Notes: generated from the letters alone by a model not told the origin. A stretch of DNA of 64,000 nt from Psychromonas ossibalaenae ATCC BAA-1528 (GCF_000381745.1 NZ_KB906971.1:62001-126000); one strand, 5' to 3'. Shown: positions 9,045-20,888, counted from the stretch's first letter. Made by a program: numbers and translations.

Positions 9045-9953
9045 ATGTTTTTCAAAAACCTGCAGGTTTATCGTTTTACTCGTCCGTTAGAGCAAGATGC
9101 AGAGGCTTTAGAAAAAAATCTTGAAGAGTTTAAATTTAAAGCCTGCGGCAGCCAGGATGTTTCTAAACTTGGCTGGGTATTTCCAATGGGAAAATCAGGC
9201 TCTATGTATACCCACCTGGCCAGTAAACAAATTCTAATCTGCCTGAAAAAAGAGGAGAAAATGTTACCTGCCGGCGTGATTAAGGATCAGGTTAATGAAC
9301 GTGCAGAAGCCATTGAACTTGAACAGGGGCGCGCACTGAAGAAAAAAGAGAAAGACAGCCTCAAAGAAGAAATTATCATGCAGCTGCTGCCCCGCGCGTT
9401 CAGCCGTACTTCACAGACTTTCGCCTGGATTGATCCGGAATCTGACATGTTATATGTTGACGCATCAAGCAGCCGTAAAGCAGAAGAGTTAATTTCTCTG
9501 CTGCGTAAAACATTAGGCAGTTTGCCAGTTGTACCTGTACAGCTTAAAAACCAGGCAGATGTGGTTATGACCGACTGGCTGGCTGAAGGTAATATCCCGG
9601 CTAACTTTAAATTAGAAGATGAAGCTGAATTATGCTCAGCATTAGAAGGCGGCGGTATTATCCGCTGTAAACAGCAGGATCTACTTTCAGAAGAGATTAA
9701 AAACCACCTGTCGGCAGATAAGTTTGTTACTAAATTAGCGCTTAACTGGGCAGACAGTATCTCATTTATTATTGGTGAAGAGTTTGCATTCAAACGCATT
9801 AAATTTGCTGATGTACTGCAGGAGCAGAACGAAGATATCGATAAAGATGATTTTGCAGCCCGCTTTGATGCAGATTTTGCATTAATGACAGGTGAAATCA
9901 AACAGCTGATCCCCGCTGTGATTGAAGCCTTCGGCGGCGAACAGAGCCTGTAA
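9045..9953 (+). CDS. rdgC: RdgC, recombination-associated DNA-binding protein
   Basis: 302 residues starting MFFKNLQVYRFTRPLEQD at the ATG at 9045, which matches E. coli RdgC better than the GTG nine bases earlier. Conserved blocks are FKACGSQDVSKLGWVFPMG, LKEEIIMQLLPRAFSRTSQT and ALMTGEIKQLIPAVIEA. RdgC is a ring-shaped dimer that encircles duplex DNA and modulates RecA. It is monocistronic and ends in a strong terminator. Confidence 0.93.
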   Translation: MFFKNLQVYRFTRPLEQDAEALEKNLEEFKFKACGSQDVSKLGWVFPMGKSGSMYTHLASKQILICLKKEEKMLPAGVIKDQVNERAEAIELEQGRALKKKEKDSLKEEIIMQLLPRAFSRTSQTFAWIDPESDMLYVDASSSRKAEELISLLRKTLGSLPVVPVQLKNQADVVMTDWLAEGNIPANFKLEDEAELCSALEGGGIIRCKQQDLLSEEIKNHLSADKFVTKLALNWADSISFIIGEEFAFKRIKFADVLQEQNEDIDKDDFAARFDADFALMTGEIKQLIPAVIEAFGGEQSL

Positions 9954-9967
9954 TTTAAAAACCAGAC

Positions 9968-10006
9968 AAAAACCTCTGTAATGACTCAATTACAGAGGTT
10001 TTTTAT
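9968..10006 (+). terminator. Terminator after rdgC
   Basis: AAAACCTCTGTAAT and ATTACAGAGGTTTT form a perfect 14-bp stem with a short loop and T tract. Confidence 0.9.
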
Positions 10007-10104
10007 TGTCTAAATTTTATATTTTTACTCCAACCAATCCCCCCCGTTTCCTGCTATTATGCACCGCTAATAATCCCCATTAATTACACAATGAGTTGAA
10101 TATT

Positions 10105-11295
10105 ATGAGTCTTTCTATTTTTGGCAGTGCAAAAGCAAGCAGTGCAACAAAAGCCCTTTTATTAGGTTCGGGAGAACTGGGTAAAGAAGTGGCGATCGAG
10201 TTACAGCGGTTTGGTATTGAAATCATAGCGGCAGACAGTTATGAAAATGCCCCCGCTATGCAGGTTGCCCACTCATCACATGTTGTCAGTATGCTCGACG
10301 GTGAAAAATTAGAGCAGATTATCCGCGCTGAAAAACCTGATTTTATCATTCCGGAAGTTGAAGCGATAGCAACCGATACCTTAGTCGCTTTAGAAGCTGA
10401 CGGCTTCAATATTGTGCCCAGTGCCCGTGCCGTAAAATTAACCATGGATAGAGAGGGTATCCGCCACCTCGCTGCCGAAACACTCTCTGTTAAAACATCC
10501 CCTTACGTATTTACAGACTCAAAAGAAGAATACCTGCAGGCAGTTAAAACAGTTGGTATTCCCTGTGTTATTAAACCGGTAATGAGCAGCTCTGGTAAAG
10601 GGCAGAGTATCATTAAATCTGAAGCTGATTTAGAGGCTGCCTGGACTTACTCACAGGAAGGCGGCCGCAGCGGCGCCGGAAGGATTATTATTGAAGGTTT
10701 TGTTCCCTTTGATTATGAGATTACCCTGCTGACGGTCAGCGCTGTTGACGGCATTCATTTTTGCGCACCAATCGGGCATCGTCAGGAAGGTGGAGATTAC
10801 CGCGAATCCTGGCAGCCGCAGCAGATGTCTGAACAGGCGCTTGGAAAAGCACAGAAAATAGCAGAAAAAGTAGTTAAAGAACTAGGTGGGTACGGCCTGT
10901 TCGGCATGGAGTTTTTTGTTAAAGATGATGACGTCTACTTTAATGAAGTATCACCCCGCCCGCATGATACCGGATTAGTAACGCTGCTTTCACAGGATGC
11001 TTCGCAGTTCGCTCTGCATGTACGTGCAATTCTCGGCCTGCCGATCGGCACCATCACCCAGTATGGTCCAACAGCATCCAGTGTGATCCTAGGTAACGGC
11101 AGTTCACAGGATATTAAGTTTGCAAATATCAGCCAGGCATTAGGCGCCGCCGCCGGTTCACAAATACGCTTATTTGCGAAACCGGATATCAACGGCACAC
11201 GCCGTTTAGGTGTCGCAGTTGCACGCGGTGACAATACCAGTCAAGCAGTTGAAAATGCGAATGCGGTTTCATCAAAAGTTGAAGTGATTTATTAA
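10105..11295 (+). CDS. purT: PurT, formate-dependent phosphoribosylglycinamide formyltransferase 2
   Basis: 396 residues in the ATP-grasp superfamily: [20 protein letters not shown] at the N-terminus, SSGKGQSII in the ATP lid, [14 protein letters not shown] and [21 protein letters not shown] near the metal site. PurT converts GAR plus formate and ATP to FGAR, the folate-independent third step of purine synthesis. The ATG at 10105 is chosen over a TTG at 10096 by homology. No clear PurR box was seen upstream. Confidence 0.95.
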   Translation: MSLSIFGSAKASSATKALLLGSGELGKEVAIELQRFGIEIIAADSYENAPAMQVAHSSHVVSMLDGEKLEQIIRAEKPDFIIPEVEAIATDTLVALEADGFNIVPSARAVKLTMDREGIRHLAAETLSVKTSPYVFTDSKEEYLQAVKTVGIPCVIKPVMSSSGKGQSIIKSEADLEAAWTYSQEGGRSGAGRIIIEGFVPFDYEITLLTVSAVDGIHFCAPIGHRQEGGDYRESWQPQQMSEQALGKAQKIAEKVVKELGGYGLFGMEFFVKDDDVYFNEVSPRPHDTGLVTLLSQDASQFALHVRAILGLPIGTITQYGPTASSVILGNGSSQDIKFANISQALGAAAGSQIRLFAKPDINGTRRLGVAVARGDNTSQAVENANAVSSKVEVIY

Positions 11296-11317
11296 TTTAA
11301 TCACTGTTAGATAAGTA

Positions 11318-11346
11318 CAAAGGCGGCTTCGGCTGCCTTTTTTTGT
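11318..11346 (+). terminator. Terminator after purT
   Basis: AAAGGCGGC-TTCG-GCTGCCTTTTTTT is a stable tetraloop hairpin with a long T tract, 22 bp after the stop codon. Confidence 0.88.
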
Positions 11347-11433
11347 ACCAAAAAATCGGTTAAAAACCCTATTTTTGTAAATAATCTCCCGTAAACAACA
11401 GATAGAGCTTGAAATATAAACACAAAACAACTA

Positions 11434-11449
11434 CTGTTCGTGTATACAG
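11434..11449 (+). promoter_or_regulatory. LexA box (SOS operator) of the sulA-like gene
   Basis: CTGTTCGTGTATACAG is a perfect CTGT-N8-ACAG palindrome, 25 bp before the ATG at 11474. The position would let LexA cover the promoter, as in E. coli sulA. Confidence 0.85.
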
Positions 11450-11473
11450 TGTTTTTATATACAGGTGCTTATT

Positions 11474-11884
11474 ATGTTATCAGATTACGTGCAGGCTAAA
11501 AATTCAACCTTCTCTTTAACTGAACTTTATGCAAAAGCAATTAATAAACAGTTCGTTAATATCAGCTATGAGCAGCAGAACTTTCATGATTTATTAACCC
11601 ACCTGAACCAAGATAATGATCCGCGCTGGATACTATTTATTGCTCCCCCCGGCAGACCGAATTTCAGGTTTCTACAGCAGGCCGGCATTGATAAAAGCCG
11701 CGTTATCACCCTTGATGCGAGCAAAGTAAAAGACACAACAGAGATGCTGAAAAGCACATTGAAAAGTAATAACTACGCAACGGTTATTTCCTGGTTAAAC
11801 GATCTGGATAATGATTTACAGACTGAACTGGAAACATACTCTCGATCTTCTGAAACAGACTGTTTTGTTTACTGTAAACAATAA
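11474..11884 (+). CDS. sulA: SulA-like SOS cell-division inhibitor
   Basis: A 136-residue protein. The stretch WILFIAPPGRPNFRFLQQAG followed by IDKSRVITLDASK resembles the SulA core (WILWLTP…WVQASGLP…KV), and the perfect LexA box upstream supports it. SulA blocks FtsZ polymerisation during DNA damage. The C-terminal part has the expected short SWLNDLDNDLQTEL segment. Identity is low overall, so a SulA-like name with SOS control is safer than strict orthology. The ATG at 11474 has AGG eight bases upstream. Confidence 0.72.
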   Translation: MLSDYVQAKNSTFSLTELYAKAINKQFVNISYEQQNFHDLLTHLNQDNDPRWILFIAPPGRPNFRFLQQAGIDKSRVITLDASKVKDTTEMLKSTLKSNNYATVISWLNDLDNDLQTELETYSRSSETDCFVYCKQ

Positions 11885-11946
11885 CCTCATTACATTAAAA
11901 ATTGGGTATAATACGGTAAATTTATTAATAAACAGGTCAGTAACTA

Positions 11947-12150
11947 ATGTTTCAATACAGTGATAAAACCAAAAACTTCATCAACCTTATCGGCAGCGGC
12001 GATGCGGCTTACGTACCTAAAGCGATTACTTGTGCGATTAAAACATTAGATGCAATTGCAGCTGATGAAAGTTTACCTGAGGCAACTCGTAAAAATGCGT
12101 CCTTTGCAGCCGCTAACCTGGTATTAAGCGATTACAACGACAACGATTAA
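11947..12150 (+). CDS. Conserved small acidic protein, unknown function
   Basis: A 67-residue soluble protein ([20 protein letters not shown]… ending VLSDYNDND) that I cannot place in a named family. An extended -10 promoter, TGGGTATAAT, ends about 40 bp before the ATG, and a good terminator follows, so it is expressed alone. No signal peptide or membrane segment. The Ala-rich helical content suggests a small helical bundle. Confidence 0.7.
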   Translation: MFQYSDKTKNFINLIGSGDAAYVPKAITCAIKTLDAIAADESLPEATRKNASFAAANLVLSDYNDND

Positions 12151-12172
12151 GTTTTTCTTAAGCGCAAAAAAC

Positions 12173-12199
12173 AAAAAGGAGCCACAGGCTCCTTTTTTT
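12173..12199. terminator. Bidirectional terminator between the small gene and serS
   Basis: AAAAAGGAGCC-ACA-GGCTCCTTTTTTT: a strong stem with A and T runs lying between convergent genes. Confidence 0.88.
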
Positions 12200-12224
12200 A
12201 TGGATATTTAATACAGAATATTAA

Positions 12225-13520
<1,296 letters not shown>

Positions 13521-13907
13521 CTAACTCTTTAAAACTAATAAAGTGCCTACATATGCGGCTAAAATACAGACAACAACATTCAATGCGACGTTTAACATCG
13601 CTTTGACTAATTCACCCTGCTGTAAAAGCAGTAAATTATCCATGGAGAATGTTGAAAATGTTGTTAATGCACCTAAAAACCCGACACCGATTAACGGCCA
13701 CCAGGGTGATGAGGCAATTGTTTCCTGCTGGACCAGCTGAAAAATGTAACCCATTATCAGCGAGCCTAAAATATTGACCGTAAGTGTAGCAAATGGAAAA
13801 CCTTTTCCAAAGAGGCTTATCATGCCAATACCAATTAAATAGCGTAATGTTGCACCAAAAGCGCCGCCGCAGGCCACTAAAGCGATATTTGTTATCATAT
13901 TATTCAT
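13521..13907 (-). CDS. crcB: CrcB/Fluc fluoride ion channel
   Basis: 128 residues with four hydrophobic helices. GGAFGATLRYLIG, the central break in LTVNILGSLIMGYI and GFLGALTTFSTFS are Fluc signatures; the FSTFS box lines the fluoride pore. It works as an antiparallel dual-topology dimer. It lies between rarA and serS, where E. coli has none. No fluoride riboswitch was recognised upstream. Confidence 0.92.
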   Translation of the reverse strand: MNNMITNIALVACGGAFGATLRYLIGIGMISLFGKGFPFATLTVNILGSLIMGYIFQLVQQETIASSPWWPLIGVGFLGALTTFSTFSMDNLLLLQQGELVKAMLNVALNVVVCILAAYVGTLLVLKS

Positions 13908-13984
13908 AGAATTTGTTGATACCTTGTAACTTTCTTGTTTTTATCCACAAGCACCTCAAAGATAACTCGATTGTTCCGCTGAGG

Positions 13985-15313
13985 CTAATAACGTTTATTT
14001 TTACTTTGTAGATTTAGCTGCTGCAGATAATTGAGTTTATCTGCAATCTGCTTCTCAAAACCACGATCGCTAGGCTGATAGAATTTCGTGCCCTGAAGTT
14101 CCTGCGGCAGGTACACTTCTCCGGCGGCAAATGCGCCGTCTTCATCATGGGCGTAACGATAACCAAGGCCGTGATTCAGTTCAGCCATCAGTTTTGTCGG
14201 AGCATTACGCAGATGCAGCGGTACTTCAAACTCCGGCAGTTCTTTTACTGCTTGTTTGGCATTAGCAAAAGCCACATACACGGAATTACTTTTTGGTGCC
14301 GATGCGCAGTAAACAATCGCCTGCGCAATCGCACGCTCACCTTCATAAGGCCCAACACGGGCAAAACAGTCCCAGGCATTAATAGCAATCTGCATGGCAC
14401 GCGGATCGGCATTACCAATATCTTCAGAGGCAATTGCTAATAGACGCCGCGCCACATAAAGCGGATCACATCCACCAGCCAGCATACGTGCAAACCAGTA
14501 CAGAGCAGCATCAGGATCGGAGCCGCGTACAGACTTATGAAAAGCGGAAATAAGATCGTAAAACAGGTCCCCCTGCTTATCAAAACTGACACCTTCCCGG
14601 CCGGCAATTTCCATCAGTAAATCTAAGCCTATGTTCAGATGCCCATCGCTGTCATCCCCCATATCCGCCAGCAGCTCTAAATAATTAAGCACTTTTCTAG
14701 CATCGCCCTGCACCAGCTGCGCAAGCTTGCCTTTAACACCCTCTGCAAAGCGAATATGCTTTTCAGCTAAACCACGGGTCGAGGAGCAGGCCTGATCAAT
14801 CACCGCACCTATTTCATCGTCACTTAGTTTTTTCAACAGATAAACACGCGCCCGCGAAAGCAGTGCGTTATTTAACTCAAAAGAGGGATTTTCCGTCGTC
14901 GCGCCGACAAACAAAATAGTACCGTCTTCGATATAGGGTAGAAAGGCATCCTGCTGGCTTTTATTAAAACGATGTACTTCGTCAACAAACAGCAGGGTTC
15001 TGATACCCGATGCCTGATTCTGCTGCGCAATTTCAATGGCGGCGCGGATCTCTTTAATCCCTGACGTTACCGCAGAAAGCCGTTCTACATGTGCCTGACA
15101 GTAAGTTGCAATAAGCTCGGCTAATGTAGTTTTTCCCGTACCGGGCGGCCCCCATAAAATCATGGAGTGGGCAGCACCGCTTTCAAGCGCTTTACGCAGC
15201 GGTTTACCGACACCGACAATATGTGACTGACCAATATAATCTGCAAAGCCTCTAGGGCGCATACGCGCAGCTAAAGGCTGAAAATCATTATTGAATTCGA
15301 AAAGATCTCTCAT
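13985..15313 (-). CDS. rarA: RarA (MgsA), replication-associated recombination AAA+ ATPase
   Basis: 442 residues. Walker A is [13 protein letters not shown] (about 51-63), Walker [11 protein letters not shown], sensor 1 GATTENPSF, followed by the RarA tetramerisation region ([20 protein letters not shown]) and the conserved tail. RarA acts at stalled forks and remodels replication intermediates. The start overlaps the lolA stop (TAATG), showing operon coupling. Confidence 0.95.
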   Translation of the reverse strand: MRDLFEFNNDFQPLAARMRPRGFADYIGQSHIVGVGKPLRKALESGAAHSMILWGPPGTGKTTLAELIATYCQAHVERLSAVTSGIKEIRAAIEIAQQNQASGIRTLLFVDEVHRFNKSQQDAFLPYIEDGTILFVGATTENPSFELNNALLSRARVYLLKKLSDDEIGAVIDQACSSTRGLAEKHIRFAEGVKGKLAQLVQGDARKVLNYLELLADMGDDSDGHLNIGLDLLMEIAGREGVSFDKQGDLFYDLISAFHKSVRGSDPDAALYWFARMLAGGCDPLYVARRLLAIASEDIGNADPRAMQIAINAWDCFARVGPYEGERAIAQAIVYCASAPKSNSVYVAFANAKQAVKELPEFEVPLHLRNAPTKLMAELNHGLGYRYAHDEDGAFAAGEVYLPQELQGTKFYQPSDRGFEKQIADKLNYLQQLNLQSKNKRY

Positions 15314-15924
15314 TAACGCTGGTCATCAATTTCAACACCATCGGGAATGGTAAATGTAAAATAATCCGTTTCTAATTTTTTGCTCAACGGCTGGTGTGTT
15401 AACTCAAACTCACTGCGCTGCTCCTGCGCGTCGATAACCACGAATTTACTGACATTATCAGAAGCATTGAATTCAAAAACGAATGTAGTTTCCTGCTCCT
15501 GCTGTTTATTATCTTTTACGGTAAAATTATTTTTATCTTTTTTAACTGAATAATCTGCCCACTGCTGCTTATTCGCCCCTGACAATAAAACAAACGGCGT
15601 GCCTTCAATGGCATCACTTAAATTAATAATGCTGACCTGCTCAACAAACGGCGTGTAATACCACATGGTTTTACCGTCGGAAACTATCAGCTCCTCTTCT
15701 GGTGTCTGCACCTGCCAGTGGAATTTACCCGGGCGGGAGATGGTCAGCTGACCTTTGCTCTCATTTAATAATTTACCTTCCGGACTGATTATTTTCTGCG
15801 AAAACTCGGCGTTAATCACAGAGAATTTTGCTAACTTTTCTTTCAGCAGCTGCGCATCACTAGCAGCAGAAACGGTCTGCGGCAGCGTTAATAAAATAAA
15901 TAATAGAGAGATGATTTTTTTCAT
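15313..15924 (-). CDS. lolA: LolA, periplasmic outer-membrane lipoprotein carrier
   Basis: 203 residues with a Sec signal peptide ([20 protein letters not shown], cleavage after about residue 20). The mature part has [32 protein letters not shown] and [14 protein letters not shown], which are LolA signatures. It carries lipoproteins from LolCDE to LolB. It lies three bases after ftsK and overlaps rarA, the usual order. Confidence 0.95.
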   Translation of the reverse strand: MKKIISLLFILLTLPQTVSAASDAQLLKEKLAKFSVINAEFSQKIISPEGKLLNESKGQLTISRPGKFHWQVQTPEEELIVSDGKTMWYYTPFVEQVSIINLSDAIEGTPFVLLSGANKQQWADYSVKKDKNNFTVKDNKQQEQETTFVFEFNASDNVSKFVVIDAQEQRSEFELTHQPLSKKLETDYFTFTIPDGVEIDDQR

Positions 15925-15927
15925 GAA

Positions 15928-18441
15928 TTAATCCTTCATTGGAGGGGGAGTAAGTACGTCACGGCTGCTGTTTGCACCTGAGGGTGCGCTGACAACACCT
16001 TGCGCCTGAAGCTGATCAACAAGGCGTGCAGAACGGTTATAGCCTATTCTAAATTTACGCTGAATGCTGGAGATGGATACTTTACGGGTTTCAGTGATAA
16101 ATGCCACTACTTCATCAAACAAGGAGTCAATCTCGCTTTCAGCTTCAGCTTCTTCGCCCGGCAATAAGGTATCTAATGAAGCATCACCGTCAATAATCTC
16201 CTGGATATAATTTGGTTCGCCGCGTTTCTTCCAGTCGGCAACCACTTTATGTACCTCATGATCATCAACAAATGCACCGTGAACACGGGTAGGAACACCA
16301 ACCCCAGGCGGCATGTATAACATATCACCATGGCCTAATAATGTTTCAGCGCCCTGCATACCTAAAATGGTACGCGAATCAATTTTGCTCGAGACCTGGA
16401 AGGCAATTCGCGTTGGAATATTAGCCTTAATCAAACCGGTGATAACATCTACCGATGGACGCTGCGTTGCCAAAATAAGATGAATACCGGCTGCACGTGC
16501 TTTTTGCGCAATACGCGTGATCAGCTCTTCACATTTTTTACCAACAATCATCATCATATCGGCAAATTCATCAACCACTACCACGATATTCGGTAATTTA
16601 GTCAACTCCGGTGCGCTGACATCCATGCTGTCTCCCGGTTTCCAAAGCGGATCGGTTAACGGCTCACCTGCATCAATAGCTTCTTTCACTTTACTGTTAT
16701 AACCGGCAAGTGTTCGTACTCCGATTTCAGACAACAGTTTATAGCGGCGTTCCATTTCACCTACACACCAGCGCAGCGCATTGGCGGCATCCTTCATATC
16801 GGTGACTACTTCAGATAAAAGGTGTGGAATACCTTCATAAACACTTAACTCCAGCATCTTCGGATCGATTAGTATCAGGCGTACATCTTCAGGGGATGAT
16901 TTATACAGCAGACTGACCAGCATACAGTTGACACCAACTGATTTACCGGAGCCCGTTGTACCCGCGACTAACAGATGAGGCATTTTAGCTAAATCAACTA
17001 CCACCGGCTCTCCGGAGATATCAGCCCCAAGCACCATACTCAGCGGTGATTTAGCATCAGTGAACTCTTTACTGCCTAACACGGTAGATGAATAGACGGT
17101 TTCACGATATTTATTAGGCAGCTCTAATGCAATCACTGATTTACCGGGTATCTGATCCACAACCCGCACACTCATTGCAGACAGCGCACGTGCGAGATCT
17201 TTTTCTAAGCTTGAAACAGTGCTTACCTTCATACCCGGTGATAATGCTAATTCAAAACGGGTAATAACCGGGCCGGGCAGCACATTAACTACATCGGCTT
17301 TAATTTTAAATTCTAATAATTTCGCTTCCACTAAGCGGGCGGCGCTGTCAAGCTCCTCCTGAGAGACTGGATGTGCTTTTTTATTCGGTCTATCTAACAG
17401 GTCAATGCTTGGAAACGGGGCCAGATCTTTATCTATTTTACGTTTAATAACGGGTTTGGCATGTTCAGGTAAATGGGAAAAATCAGTCTTTACTGCTGGC
17501 ACGGCTTCAGGGACTGGTGCGTCAGTGAACTCCGGCTCTGTCGATTCCGGGTATGGAAACTGGTCAAAATCTATTTCCTCTAAATCGGGAATTTCATTAT
17601 CTATCTGAAACGGGCTGTCAAGGTAGTCTTGATCAGTGTTATGGGGTTCAAAATTAAATGCGTGCTCTTCCTGCGGTGCTGCTTGTACTTGATCATCAAC
17701 ACTTAACGGTACAGACTCAGGTACAGCTTTAGCAGCACGTTTACCCGGCTTCCTGGATTTTTTCGGAGCTGGATTGCTCAGCGCCTCTTCAACAGCCTGT
17801 CGTTTTACACTTTGGCGCTGCAGGTTCCAGTGGCTGATGTGTGACGGTAACTGATAAGTCCAGGTCACGCCGGCAATGACAGCAGCCCCCAGGCCGTCAA
17901 TCAGGCGAAGCCAGGAAAAACCCAGCAGCAGTGTCGTACCGGAAATCAGCAGGGTTAATAAAATAAGATTAGCAGCCAGCAGACTGAAAAAACCAAGCAT
18001 GCTCTGGGAAATTATATCTCCAACCAGACCGCCGGACGGGTAATAATGAAAATCATTAAAATTTAGCGATGCTAAAGCAGAGGTACTGAATACGGTAAAA
18101 ATAAAACCGACAATCCGAAGCCCCAGGTTCAAAAAATCAATATCTAAACGAAACTGCGGCTTCCAGAAAAGAACCCAGGCAAAAGCGGCAATAACAATCG
18201 GAATAAAATACGCCAGCAGACCAAATGCATAAAAAAGAATATCAGCTGTCCATGCGCCGACTCTGCCGCCGGCATTCTCAATTTCAGCAACCCACTGCTG
18301 CTGCGACCAGCTTGGATCTACCGGAGAAAATGAAAAAAGTGAAATAGAAACAAAAATAGCCGCAAAAATACTGATGATAATGCCGACTTCAAACAACTTT
18401 TGAACACCTGAGAGGTGATTAATCATATTAGTTTTCGTCAA
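15928..18441 (-). CDS. ftsK: FtsK DNA translocase
   Basis: 837 residues. The N-terminus has four hydrophobic helices (about 15-185), then a charged proline/acid-rich linker (about 200-340) much shorter than in E. coli. The motor has Walker [15 protein letters not shown] and Walker [13 protein letters not shown], and the C-terminal gamma winged helix contains [19 protein letters not shown]. It pumps the terminus region to XerCD at the septum. It begins the ftsK-lolA-rarA operon. Confidence 0.96.
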   Translation of the reverse strand: MTKTNMINHLSGVQKLFEVGIIISIFAAIFVSISLFSFSPVDPSWSQQQWVAEIENAGGRVGAWTADILFYAFGLLAYFIPIVIAAFAWVLFWKPQFRLDIDFLNLGLRIVGFIFTVFSTSALASLNFNDFHYYPSGGLVGDIISQSMLGFFSLLAANLILLTLLISGTTLLLGFSWLRLIDGLGAAVIAGVTWTYQLPSHISHWNLQRQSVKRQAVEEALSNPAPKKSRKPGKRAAKAVPESVPLSVDDQVQAAPQEEHAFNFEPHNTDQDYLDSPFQIDNEIPDLEEIDFDQFPYPESTEPEFTDAPVPEAVPAVKTDFSHLPEHAKPVIKRKIDKDLAPFPSIDLLDRPNKKAHPVSQEELDSAARLVEAKLLEFKIKADVVNVLPGPVITRFELALSPGMKVSTVSSLEKDLARALSAMSVRVVDQIPGKSVIALELPNKYRETVYSSTVLGSKEFTDAKSPLSMVLGADISGEPVVVDLAKMPHLLVAGTTGSGKSVGVNCMLVSLLYKSSPEDVRLILIDPKMLELSVYEGIPHLLSEVVTDMKDAANALRWCVGEMERRYKLLSEIGVRTLAGYNSKVKEAIDAGEPLTDPLWKPGDSMDVSAPELTKLPNIVVVVDEFADMMMIVGKKCEELITRIAQKARAAGIHLILATQRPSVDVITGLIKANIPTRIAFQVSSKIDSRTILGMQGAETLLGHGDMLYMPPGVGVPTRVHGAFVDDHEVHKVVADWKKRGEPNYIQEIIDGDASLDTLLPGEEAEAESEIDSLFDEVVAFITETRKVSISSIQRKFRIGYNRSARLVDQLQAQGVVSAPSGANSSRDVLTPPPMKD

Positions 18442-18507
18442 AAGGTTAACCTTGTAATAAAAATATAACTGGAAATACTACACCCAAATATTTAGGGTGC
18501 AAAATAC

Positions 18508-19218
18508 TTAATCTAAAAAATCATCAGGCAGCTGGTCACGCAGGCGCAGCCATATTTTACCGCTGGCAAAGGCTGAGTCTCTGACTATCTGCATTATCTG
18601 CTGCGAGTCCCCCTGCCCTATTGCCTGTTTAACCTGTGCATAAAAATCCAGTGCAATCGATTTAGCCTCTGTATTAGAAAAATAAAAAGTCCCGACTTTG
18701 CGATAAAGATCCTGCAGGCCGTTTAATATTAAAACGTAAATCATATTGTTAGAGGAAACAGCGACCTGATGATAAAAACGGTAGTCAAACTCAGTAAACA
18801 CTTCACTGCTTGCTTCAATGGGAGGCACATCCTCTAAAAAAGACAGCACAGCTTCACGATTGTGTTTAGCAGCCATGCGCAGAATGATGGTGCTGACATT
18901 AGTACGCACAGACATTAACTGGTCAATGAAATCAGCACGGCGATTCACATCAAGACGAGTAAGTGTGCTTAATATGTTAAGGCCGGAGCTTTCCCAGAAG
19001 TCGTTTACTTTGGTCGCTTTACCATGGCGTATGGTGATCCAGCCGTCTTTAGACAGACGCTGCAGTACTTCACGCAGAGTAGTGCGTGTAACGCCGATTT
19101 TATCAGCAAGCAGACGTTCAGCAGGTAACTCTGAATGAATTGGAATTGATCCGTTCCAGATGGACTCAATTAGATATTGCTCAGCAACATCAGCAGGCCC
19201 CTTTGCTTTCATAATCAT
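18508..19218 (-). CDS. fadR: FadR, fatty acid metabolism regulator
   Basis: 236 residues. GntR-type winged helix with LPAERLLADKIGVTRTTLREVLQRLSKDG and the FadR hallmark HGKATKVNDFWESSGLNIL. The C-terminal acyl-CoA domain includes MIYVLILNGLQDLYRKVGTFYF. FadR represses beta-oxidation genes and activates fabA/fabB until long-chain acyl-CoA binds. nhaB, its usual Vibrio neighbour, is absent. A MITE-like element starts 35 bp upstream. Confidence 0.94.
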   Translation of the reverse strand: MIMKAKGPADVAEQYLIESIWNGSIPIHSELPAERLLADKIGVTRTTLREVLQRLSKDGWITIRHGKATKVNDFWESSGLNILSTLTRLDVNRRADFIDQLMSVRTNVSTIILRMAAKHNREAVLSFLEDVPPIEASSEVFTEFDYRFYHQVAVSSNNMIYVLILNGLQDLYRKVGTFYFSNTEAKSIALDFYAQVKQAIGQGDSQQIMQIVRDSAFASGKIWLRLRDQLPDDFLD

Positions 19219-19252
19219 TAATTTCTATCGCCCGTTTCTTATTATTTTTTTA

Positions 19253-19515
19253 TATACCCATGATACTTCAAGATGCAAAGTCAGCAAGGCAAATTGTGCC
19301 GAGATGCTAGGCATAAAATTGAAGTATGGTTATTCTACATAAAGATTTTATAACAACGCAGATTGACACAAGTTGCTTTGCCCTACGGGGCGTTAATTCG
19401 AAAACCAGCCCAGCGTTGCAACAATCGAAAAGTGAATAACAATTACCTCATGTTACGCCTTGCTCTGGCATCCGAGCTAGCGCCTGACAAAGCATCTTGA
19501 GGTAACACGGGTATA
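19253..19515. mobile_element. MITE-like palindromic element (263 bp)
   Basis: The ends are inverted copies: TATACCCATGATACTTCAAG… at 19253 and the reverse complement of a stretch reading TATACCCGTGTTACCTCAAG… at the right end, matching at about 26 of 31 positions. It has no ORF. Such TATACCC(A/G)TG-ended repeats are common in marine gammaproteobacteria. It fills most of the gap between fadR and dsbB (19219-19734); I see no other feature there. Confidence 0.75.
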
Positions 19516-19734
19516 ATACCACAGACATTATTAAGCAGGAAAAATCCTTTACTTATATATATAAAACAATCAATTGTGCTTATGTTATGAACAATTACGG
19601 TAAATAATCACTGCCGCTTGTTGAAGTTCATTTATTTACCGTCGTTACGATGATAGTGTTATGGTCAAACTACCTGCATTTTCAAATAGCTTGAGTATAT
19701 AAAACCAACTTATCTTATTAATTAGGAGTCGATA

Positions 19735-20250
19735 GTGTTATCAACGTTAAAAAGTCTCAGCAAACAACGCTGGGCATGGCTGCTGCTGGCCGCCAGTGCG
19801 CTCTCCCTTGAAATGTGCGCACTCTATTTCCAGCATATTATGAAACTCGAGCCCTGTGTAATGTGCGTATATGAACGGATAGCCATGCTTGGCCTTATAT
19901 TCGCAGGTTTAATCGGGGCAGCGGCACCACAGAATATACTGGTCAGACTAACGGCATTTTTAGTCTGGGGCGTAAGTGCAGTGTGGGGGGGATTATTAGC
20001 TGTCGAACATACAGATTACCAGATGAACCCGTCACCTTTTGCCACTTGTGAGTTTTTACCGAATTTTCCAAGCTGGGCCCCTCTGCACGAGTGGCTGCCG
20101 TGGTTATTTAACCCGAGCGGCGACTGCGCAGAAATATCATGGCAGTTTCTAGGTTACTCAATGCCGCAGTGGTTAATTGTCAGCTTCGGCATCTACTGCG
20201 TATTATTCTTATTTGTTGCAGTTACAGCATTATTACCAGCCAGAAAGTAA
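19735..20250 (+). CDS. dsbB: DsbB, disulfide bond formation protein B
   Basis: 171 residues with four membrane helices. The first periplasmic pair is CVMC at residues 41-44, identical in position to E. coli. The second pair lies in FATCEFLP and SGDCAEISW. DsbB reoxidises DsbA and passes electrons to quinone. The GTG start at 19735 has TAGGAG seven bases upstream. It follows the MITE-like repeat and ends in a good terminator. Confidence 0.95.
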   Translation: MLSTLKSLSKQRWAWLLLAASALSLEMCALYFQHIMKLEPCVMCVYERIAMLGLIFAGLIGAAAPQNILVRLTAFLVWGVSAVWGGLLAVEHTDYQMNPSPFATCEFLPNFPSWAPLHEWLPWLFNPSGDCAEISWQFLGYSMPQWLIVSFGIYCVLFLFVAVTALLPARK

Positions 20251-20270
20251 TTTATAAACCAGCCTGTATA

Positions 20271-20296
20271 AAACCCGGACAGCTGACCGGGTTTTC
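20271..20296 (+). terminator. Terminator after dsbB
   Basis: AAACCCGG-ACAGCTGA-CCGGGTTTT with a following T-rich stretch, 20 bp beyond the stop. Confidence 0.85.
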
Positions 20297-20350
20297 TTTA
20301 TCTGCACAAACTCAATAACATCATCTCTTTGCGGGGCATCTTTTTTTATA

Positions 20351-20611
20351 TCAAAGACAGCGTTTAAATAAGATTGATAACGGAAAAACAACTCGTTTAA
20401 TTTCTAGCATTAAACGTTTATTTAAATTCAGCTCTGAGCCTAATGCAGCCAATAAAGGATCAAGGCTTAACCCTTTTTCCTGATGCTGAAAAATCAAATT
20501 ATAAAACTGCCGGCGGAGCTTTAAATTAATTACCAACTGAGTTTTTAAAGGAACCTTTTGGCGGTTTACACTAAGCGAGGGCACCCTTGTCACACCTTCA
20601 TCATGCGCCAC
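20351..20611 (-). CDS. Hypothetical protein, downstream partner of an overlapping ORF pair
   Basis: An 86-residue ORF with a GTG start, overlapping the end of the upstream ORF by 22 bases in another frame. Lys/Arg/Leu-rich, no membrane segment, no family recognised. It could be translationally coupled to the upstream ORF or the second half of a gene broken near 20.6 kb. Its own frame is closed by a TAG just before the GTG, so a single nearby indel could join the two only inside a short stretch. Confidence 0.35.
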   Translation of the reverse strand: MAHDEGVTRVPSLSVNRQKVPLKTQLVINLKLRRQFYNLIFQHQEKGLSLDPLLAALGSELNLNKRLMLEIKRVVFPLSILFKRCL

Positions 20612-20778
20612 GATAATCTAAAACCGTAAAAAAAGCGCTCAGCAGTGATATCGCGACACTCACCGCGATAACTTTGTACATAACTATAACCCTTCTGCTT
20701 TAAGCGCTGTACATACCGGCGGTATAAAGTAACCGGATTTGTTTCAAACCAGCTGATCAGTCCGAAACTCTGATTCAC
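20590..20778 (-). CDS. Hypothetical protein, upstream partner of an overlapping ORF pair
   Basis: A 62-residue ORF rich in aromatic and basic residues (WFETNPVTLYRRYVQRLKQKGYSY). It contains a run of seven T near 20630. No homologue recognised. Read with the following ORF it may represent a short operon or a decayed gene. Confidence 0.35.
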   Translation of the reverse strand: MNQSFGLISWFETNPVTLYRRYVQRLKQKGYSYVQSYRGECRDITAERFFYGFRLSWRMMKV

Positions 20779-20888
20779 TTATTTAGCAAAGTGATTCAGC
20801 CAAAAAAGTTTGCTGGCTTCCGGGTCTGCGTATTTCTACAGCAGATAAGATTTATATAAAAAAACGGGAGGTATATTAAACAGGTAAT

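Noticed and set aside
9287-9901. 204-aa ORF opposite rdgC
   Set aside because: Serine-rich shadow of the rdgC coding frame with no ribosome site; rdgC is a clear family match.
10935-11234. ORF opposite purT
   Set aside because: Antisense shadow of purT; no independent signal.
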